Shown piece by piece: positions 13,450 through 15,547 of a stretch of DNA of 15,547 nt. The stretch is from Candidatus Altimarinota bacterium (GTDB taxonomy: Bacteria; Patescibacteriota; Gracilibacteria; UBA4473), in assembly GCA_020630245.1 (NCBI GenBank), contig JAHDBZ010000008.1:15498-31044 (forward strand), in the 5' to 3' direction. The position numbers and the translations under genes are program-made. Each line of letters opens with the position of its first letter. The first letter of the stretch is position 1. The notes beneath the pieces are model-generated. The model was not told the DNA's origin and did no database searches. It worked only from the letters and a program-made list of their open reading frames with translations.

Positions 13450-14379
13450 TTAGCATTTTTCTACAATTCGAAGCTTCGCCGAACGAGCTCTTGGGTTATC
13501 AGTTATTTCCTGATCTGAAGGCAGGATCGGTTTTTTGGTCAATAATTTAAAAGCCGCTGGAGCCACTACCGTGTGAAGTGAAAAGTCAGTCGCTTCTGTT
13601 TTTGGTTTGGAATGAAGTTTGAAGAATTTTTTAACCACACGATCTTCGAGCGAGTGATAGGTAATAATTCCGAGACGATCAGCTGGATGCATATTTTCGA
13701 CAGCGTCTTGCAGTGCTTTCTCCAAATGCCCGAGCTCGTCATTTACCGCGATCCGTAAGGCTTGAAAGACTCTAGTAACAGCTTTTTTTCGATCTTTTGG
13801 ATGCACCGAAGACTCAATCAGCTCTACCAATTCACGCGTCGTGCGTAATGGCTGGTGTTGACGAGCCTCAATAATTCGCCGACTAATTTTATGAGCGCCT
13901 GGCTCCTCTCCATACTCTTTGAAGATGTGTGTCAGCTCAGCCTGAGAAGAGTCGGCTAATAAGGCTTCTGCGTTTTCAGTAGCGTCATTTGAAAAAGCCA
14001 TGTGCAGTGGTCCTTCCTGCTGAAAAGAAAAACCCTTAGCCGGATCATCGACATGATTTGAACATAATCCAAGGTCAAGCAAGACAGACACCGTTCGCGA
14101 ACCAAAATCCACCCAGTCGTCAAATGACGAAAAGTTACCAAGGTGCAATTCCAACTTATCAGACCAGGGTGCCAAACGATCACGTGCAAAATCCAAGTGC
14201 TGTTGATCAAGATCACAACCGATATAAGCTTCTAAATGCGGAACATTTTCGAGTAGATATTGTGCATGCCCACCAAGCCCTAACGTGCCATCAAAAAACA
14301 CCTGCGTTTTTTCGGTGATCAAATGATCGAGAATTTCCGCGGCGAGCACTGGAGCGTGATACAAATTTTTGTTCGGCAT
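13450..14379 (-). CDS. rsmH: 16S rRNA (cytosine(1402)-N(4))-methyltransferase RsmH
   Basis: 309 residues, the normal family length. This cytoplasmic enzyme uses S-adenosylmethionine to methylate N4 of C1402 in 16S rRNA at the ribosomal P site. Recognisable signatures: YHAPVL at 7-12; the SAM loop DGTLGLGGH at 30-38; GCDLDQQ at 54-60; DLGLCSNHVDDPAKGFSF at 102-119; RVFQALRIAVNDEL at 203-216; ITYHSLEDR at 239-247; and the C-terminal NPRARSAKLR at 295-304. Two usually conserved spots differ: the family GPLDMRM appears as GPLHMAF (123-129), and YGEE is followed by a PGAHK insertion before ISRRI. It is the first gene of a two-gene unit with the FtsL-like gene and diverges from the export-family gene. 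MraZ, the usual upstream neighbour, is not here. Confidence 0.95.
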   Translation of the reverse strand: MPNKNLYHAPVLAAEILDHLITEKTQVFFDGTLGLGGHAQYLLENVPHLEAYIGCDLDQQHLDFARDRLAPWSDKLELHLGNFSSFDDWVDFGSRTVSVLLDLGLCSNHVDDPAKGFSFQQEGPLHMAFSNDATENAEALLADSSQAELTHIFKEYGEEPGAHKISRRIIEARQHQPLRTTRELVELIESSVHPKDRKKAVTRVFQALRIAVNDELGHLEKALQDAVENMHPADRLGIITYHSLEDRVVKKFFKLHSKPKTEATDFSLHTVVAPAAFKLLTKKPILPSDQEITDNPRARSAKLRIVEKC

Positions 14380-14570
14380 CTACACTGCAAAATTTAGAAT
14401 AAAAAAAGTGTACGCACAAGACACTAACACGGTTTCTAATTGCCATTATAAATTTTGTGTTCTATTTTTATGTTCACACTTCTCCTCACTCCCCCATCAC
14501 ATTTATTAATTTTTTAATGTGGAAATTTTGCAATGTTTCAATAAGATTCACATCGTAACATCAAAACATT
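14380..14570. other. Divergent promoter region
   Basis: This 191-bp AT-rich gap separates the divergent rsmH and export-family genes. A minus-strand TATAAT (14445-14450) lies 66 bases before rsmH, with no convincing -35 partner. CACATT (14498-14503) and AATGTG (14516-14521) form a 6-bp inverted repeat with a 12-base spacer, a layout compatible with a dimeric regulator. No clear plus-strand promoter was found. Confidence 0.35.
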
Positions 14571-15044
14571 ATGACATTGTGGAATTATATTAACACCTTC
14601 ATCATTTCCCTCACGCCTATCTTAGAATTAAGAGCTTCGATCCCCCTGGGATATCTCACTTTCAACCTCTCCATCTGGGAAGCAACTATCATCAGCATCC
14701 TGGGTGGCATCGTTGCTGCCGCTATTACCCTGGCACTATTACCCCCGGTCGTTAATTTTTTGCTAAATTTCACACTCTTTAAACCCATTATTAACTGGGT
14801 CCTTAATAAGACCCGAGCCAAACACTCAAATCGATTCGCAGCCGTAGGCAAGATTCTGCTCGTAACACTCGTGGCACTACCACTTCCCGGCAGTGGCGCT
14901 TACACCGGATCACTCGTCGCCTATCTCTTTGGCGTTCCGTACAAAAGCGCTGTAAAACTCATCTCTATCGGGATTTGCATCAGCGGCATCCTAGTTGCCC
15001 TTATCACGCTTGGTGGCCACGGTCTGTGGAAAATGATCTTCTAG
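14571..15044 (+). CDS. Small multidrug-export-family membrane protein
   Basis: 157 residues, mostly hydrophobic, with about four membrane segments (near 36-60, 61-78, 90-108 and 128-152). Family signatures are PILELRASIPLG (16-27) and PLPGSGAYTGS (104-114), both characteristic of the small multi-drug export protein family (Pfam Sm_multidrug_ex); the paired Gly/Pro-rich re-entrant-like motifs suggest a transporter fold. The family name comes from limited evidence, and the true substrate is not known. It is the only complete plus-strand gene, divergent from rsmH, and its stop codon shares a CTAG with the stop of the convergent YrdC/Sua5 gene. The ATG follows ACATCAAAACATT, with no Shine-Dalgarno sequence. 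Confidence 0.85.
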   Translation: MTLWNYINTFIISLTPILELRASIPLGYLTFNLSIWEATIISILGGIVAAAITLALLPPVVNFLLNFTLFKPIINWVLNKTRAKHSNRFAAVGKILLVTLVALPLPGSGAYTGSLVAYLFGVPYKSAVKLISIGICISGILVALITLGGHGLWKMIF

Positions 15045-15547
15045 CGCAGTCGCTTTGGTGGCTCAACGGTGTAATCCCAAATCTCCGAAGGACCACTTTG
15101 ATCGAGGTCTCCTAGCTCAGAATAGATATTAATATTCGTGCCAAAATTATCGAATAATTTTTGTGTACAAAAAACCGGATCTTCACCTGAGATATTCGCT
15201 GAAGTGGCCGTAACTGGAAATTCGATGTACTGAGAAACCGTCGGCAGAGTGCAAATCCGAAAAGCCACCTTTTCCTCTGGCCAAAATCCTGTTTGAGGCA
15301 ACTTTTCCTTGGGCTTAAGTAGGGCTGTTTTTGGACTTTTCAGAAACCAGTCAGCATCCAGCCCTTGTGGAACCTCAGCGTAATCTGTCAGCATTTCCCA
15401 ATCTCGCACCATCAGAGAAAACCATTTCTCATCTGGGCGATTTTTAAGCTCCTTAAGACGCTGCAGACTCTCTGGATCATCGCAACGCACCCCGAGACCA
15501 AAACTGGTATCAGTCGGATAAGCCCAAATCGTGCCAGGTTCAAACAT
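15041..15547 (-). CDS. YrdC/Sua5-type threonylcarbamoyl-AMP synthase
   Basis: 168 residues of YrdC domain. This cytoplasmic enzyme condenses threonine, bicarbonate and ATP into threonylcarbamoyl-AMP, the first step of t6A37 modification of ANN-decoding tRNAs. Signatures: PTDTSFGLG (11-19), LKNRP with K35 and R37 (34-38), VAFRI (94-98), TATSANISG (113-121) and SGPSEIWD (151-158, corresponding to the family PSTIVD). The length fits a stand-alone YrdC/TsaC form without the Sua5 C-terminal domain. The ATG occupies the last three bases of the window, so a longer N-terminus cannot be excluded, although the spacing to PTDT is normal. Differences from consensus include Trp in place of Pro after RPDEK. 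It is convergent with the export-family gene with a 4-base overlap. Confidence 0.9.
   Translation of the reverse strand: MFEPGTIWAYPTDTSFGLGVRCDDPESLQRLKELKNRPDEKWFSLMVRDWEMLTDYAEVPQGLDADWFLKSPKTALLKPKEKLPQTGFWPEEKVAFRICTLPTVSQYIEFPVTATSANISGEDPVFCTQKLFDNFGTNINIYSELGDLDQSGPSEIWDYTVEPPKRLR

Noticed and set aside
1..15547. TGA recoded as glycine (as in Gracilibacteria/SR1)
   Set aside because: All recognised proteins, including RsmH and the YrdC protein, reach full length with the standard code and do not need TGA read-through.

Overview
The window looks like a chromosomal segment from a Candidate Phyla Radiation (Patescibacteria) bacterium, possibly Peregrinibacteria-like; this assignment is inference. 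It rests on secreted proteins full of modules I associate with that group: AWGENTGYINF-type repeats, a PYNPAETLDPICAPGDTNC N-terminus, GNVGIG repeats, phage-fibre-like repeats, and thrombospondin type-3 repeats plus SLH domains. The housekeeping genes are compact, base composition is moderate, and the code is standard (TGA is not read as Gly). None of the nine gene starts has a recognisable Shine-Dalgarno sequence.

Bases 1-12971 hold six large minus-strand genes, all encoding proteins with an N-terminal signal peptide. In transcription order they are: a very basic exported 369-aa protein behind the best sigma70-type promoter in the window; an intrinsic terminator; a 709-aa fibre-like protein; a 984-aa protein with TSP3 repeats and C-terminal SLH domains (the only clear cell-wall anchor); a 744-aa membrane protein containing a second, internal signal peptide; an 854-aa fibre-like protein ending in a C1q-like domain; and a fibre protein of at least 460 aa that starts at 1381 and runs off the left edge. 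They share building blocks. A Cys-containing domain of about 60 aa occurs in both the SLH protein and the 744-aa protein. A FxLD...LxFG...FxLSDxLxVDG beta module occurs in the three left-most proteins. A YFNTT...Y.C.GT module occurs in the last two. The region is best read as a modular cell-surface locus, plausibly for S-layer, adhesion or host-contact functions.

Bases 13101-15547 are housekeeping. rsmH (16S rRNA methyltransferase) is followed by a small FtsL/DivIC-like membrane protein, a fragment of the division and cell wall cluster. Divergent from these is a small multidrug-export-family membrane protein. Convergent with that, overlapping at a shared CTAG, is a YrdC/Sua5-type threonylcarbamoyl-AMP synthase whose start codon lies exactly at the right edge.

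The points I find most unusual are: (i) the 744-aa ORF, which reads as two secreted proteins joined in frame by a transmembrane anchor and an internal signal peptide; (ii) the start of that same gene, where an extended -10 promoter giving a leaderless mRNA lies inside a nested inverted repeat that also covers the start codon; (iii) protein modules shared across neighbouring genes. No RNA genes, insertion sequences or CRISPR arrays were seen.
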